Below, piece by piece: positions 62,449 through 64,000 of a DNA stretch of 64,000 nt. Both the position numbers and the translations under genes were made by a program. Numbering within the stretch: position 1 is the first letter of the stretch; each line of letters opens with the position of its first letter. Origin of the DNA: Parashewanella sp965200795 (GTDB lineage Bacteria; Pseudomonadota; Gammaproteobacteria; Enterobacterales; Shewanellaceae); contig CBDAVB010000008.1 in NCBI GenBank assembly GCA_965200795.1, forward strand, positions 104,616 to 168,615, read 5' to 3'. The notes under the pieces were generated by a model. The model worked only from the letters and a program-made list of their open reading frames with translations. It ran no database searches and was not told the origin of the DNA.

Positions 62449-62943
62449 ATGAGTAACCGATTAGACTTAGCTTATGTAAAGCAATTAAAACAAGATGCGT
62501 GGGAAAACATCGAGTCCTATCAAGACCCTGATACGCCTGACGCATTAAGCGCATACACGACTCAGATGAAAAAGGCTTTGCTGGCCGATCCAGGCATGTT
62601 GTCATCACTGCCTGAATATTTGCCCGTGGCTTTGTTTGGTAATGTTCGCTTTCCTGACCAGGTACATCAAAAGTGGAAGACTTGGATTCGAAATAACGAA
62701 CTACCAAGATGGGATGAATTTAAAGTTAGTATCGCATTTAATAATGAAGATATTCCATTAGTAAAAGCCGTTAAAGATCAATCAGAAACATTACTGATTC
62801 AGAGCTGCGCAGCATTATTTATGCTAATGATTGATGATGCAACAGCCCGAACGGAAGAGGTCAGTTCATCAGACGGCATTGAATCTGACGACTACGACAG
62901 CGAAGATTATTACGACCGATACGAAACAAACGAGGAATATTAA
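62449..62943 (+). CDS. Unknown 164-residue acidic protein, second in the J-domain operon
   Basis: I do not recognise it. It begins MSNRLDLAYVKQLKQDAWEN at the ATG at 62449 (24 bases after the J-domain stop). A helical body (LPEYLPVALFGNVRFPDQVH, QKWKTWIRNN) is followed by a very acidic, tyrosine-rich tail (SDDYDSEDYYDRYETNEEY). The stop overlaps the next start (TAATG), so the two are translationally coupled. Possibly a client or adaptor of the J-protein. Confidence 0.7.
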   Translation: MSNRLDLAYVKQLKQDAWENIESYQDPDTPDALSAYTTQMKKALLADPGMLSSLPEYLPVALFGNVRFPDQVHQKWKTWIRNNELPRWDEFKVSIAFNNEDIPLVKAVKDQSETLLIQSCAALFMLMIDDATARTEEVSSSDGIESDDYDSEDYYDRYETNEEY

Positions 62944-63701
62944 TGAGCAGCCTCATTGAACTGACAGCTGAAGAAATTAAGCAACTTGCGGATGTTGAGC
63001 CTAAACAAGCGAGTAAGAAGTTTGAACTGGTCGCAAATACCATGAGCGACGAGCAATTGGTTGAAGTTATCGAGAGCATCGACATTGTGACTTTAACTCA
63101 AATTAACAGCGAGCATGATATTTCTTGCCCGTCGATCATGTCTGAGCTGATGTCGCCAGCGCAGATCAGAGATATTGTTTGTAAGCAGCCTCTGTACTGG
63201 GAAGAGAAAATCAAAGCCAATGCTGATGAGCTGGCGCAGCAAACTTTTGATTTCCTGACCTATCTCATCCGTGTTCAGCCCAATGCAGAAAAGCAGACGG
63301 CCATTCTGGAATGCCTGGCTGAAGAGCCCGCGGCGTTATTTTACCTTTCGATTCCGTTTATCGAGCTGATCTTAGCTCCGCAAGAAGAAAATTTATCAGC
63401 TAATGTTTCCGGTGTTTTTGATGATGAAGACGATGGCACGACGGTTGGTTACACGGACAGAACGGAAAGCGAAGAGGCGCAAAGCTTAGAAATTGACAAC
63501 CCGAAAAGTTTACTCTATTTAATCAAAGAGTTATCTCCGGAAGTAGAAAAGGCGATTAAAAACTTACTCCGTAATGAATCTTCTGACTGGCAATCAGTGA
63601 TCAACAAATTTGTCGCAGAGGTTGTAACCCAAGCCAAAGAGAAGAACGAAGAGCGTGACGAATACTCTGAAGTTGATGACATGTTCAGTTTCCTTGATTA
63701 A
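62943..63701 (+). CDS. Unknown 252-residue helical protein, third in the J-domain operon
   Basis: I do not recognise it. It is acidic and almost entirely helical (TAEEIKQLADVEPKQASKKF, SPEVEKAIKNLLRNES), with an Asp/Glu-rich linker (DDEDDGTTVGYT) near residue 160. There is no signal peptide or membrane segment. It begins inside the stop of the preceding gene (TAATG). A protein of this operon may work with Hsp70 through the J-domain protein; that is inferred from order alone. Confidence 0.7.
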   Translation: MSSLIELTAEEIKQLADVEPKQASKKFELVANTMSDEQLVEVIESIDIVTLTQINSEHDISCPSIMSELMSPAQIRDIVCKQPLYWEEKIKANADELAQQTFDFLTYLIRVQPNAEKQTAILECLAEEPAALFYLSIPFIELILAPQEENLSANVSGVFDDEDDGTTVGYTDRTESEEAQSLEIDNPKSLLYLIKELSPEVEKAIKNLLRNESSDWQSVINKFVAEVVTQAKEKNEERDEYSEVDDMFSFLD

Positions 63702-63711
63702 GAGGCAATAA

Positions 63712-64000
63712 ATGCAAATTGTATTACGTGACCCGAATCAGGGTTCTTTTCTTCTTAAAGCGCTGAGATTCGCCGCAGAAGAAAAAATTTTATCTGAAAC
63801 TGAATTAGCGGATATTAAAAGCAAAGCGGTGTTAATGAGCCTGAAACTGGCCGATAAGTTCTATAATAAGTACAAAATGCACTTGTTAGAGCAAGCTTCT
63901 CAGGATGTTATTGGTGTTGCCAGCTTAGGGTTGATGGCATTTGCTGAGCAAGATCAAGTTAAAGCGATTTTGCTTCTTAGAAAGCCTGACGGTTTAGTTA
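63712..64000 (+). CDS. Fourth gene of the J-domain operon, cut by the window end
   Basis: It starts MQIVLRDPNQGSFLLKALRF with AGAGG about six bases before the ATG, 10 bases after the previous stop. The visible 96 residues are helical (ETELADIKSKAVLMSLKLA; ASQDVIGVASLGLMAFAEQD). The 3' end is outside the window; family not recognised. Confidence 0.75.
   Translation, partial: MQIVLRDPNQGSFLLKALRFAAEEKILSETELADIKSKAVLMSLKLADKFYNKYKMHLLEQASQDVIGVASLGLMAFAEQDQVKAILLLRKPDGLV

Noticed and set aside
1..64000. tRNA or rRNA genes
   Set aside because: I found no cloverleaf-type sequence with TTCGAATC-like arms and CCA end in the intergenic spaces.

Overview
The window looks like the chromosome of a gammaproteobacterium with moderate GC and many mobile elements. 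Its housekeeping genes (ybaN-apt-dnaX-ybaB, recR-htpG-cnoX-adk-gsk, topA, ycaR-lpxK-msbA-comEC-DUF2062) are close in sequence and order to enteric and oceanospirillalean loci. Large repeat proteins, a secreted Ig-like lipoprotein, ankyrin-like and PPR proteins and abundant IS elements suggest a host-associated marine lineage, possibly Endozoicomonas-like. That placement is inference; the sequence does not prove it.

Layout. 1-1158: the 3' end of an IS with a DDE transposase. 1159-6843: a very large DUF4011-type helicase-nuclease, a defence candidate. 7367-14447: ybaB, dnaX, apt, ybaN and glsB on the minus strand, then asnB on the plus strand. 14779-18470: decayed DNA, namely a large DUF4116-like pseudogene hit by a broken ISAzo13-like element, with a solo IS end at its 5' edge. 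18803-27313: recR, an unknown 801-residue gene, htpG with a sigma-32-like promoter, cnoX, adk and gsk. 27473-37024: a dicarboxylate/amino acid symporter, an Ig-like lipoprotein, astB plus an arginase-family gene (arginine catabolism), and topA. 37048-49811: mobile-element and repeat-protein region with nested MITEs, two tandem IS5 copies, a duplicated-module ankyrin-like gene truncated by the IS, a dead integrase split by an IS3 element, a PPR-SMR fusion gene with seven 246-bp repeats, and a Tn5/IS50-like element with an intact 9-bp target duplication. 50248-53511: unknown, secreted and kinase-like genes. 54045-59875: the envelope/competence block ycaR-lpxK-msbA-comEC with a divergent DUF2062 gene. 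60082-64000: an unknown gene and a tight operon led by a J-domain-only protein, running off the window.

The main observations are: (a) a bacterial PPR array joined to a C-terminal SMR-like domain; (b) the conserved dnaX-ybaB-recR operon split and inverted, with the last seven codons of ybaB still attached to recR; (c) an A9 tract in dnaX placed so that a -1 shift gives a gamma-sized product after two codons; (d) two MITE families, and IS ends that supply a stop codon or carry clear target duplications.
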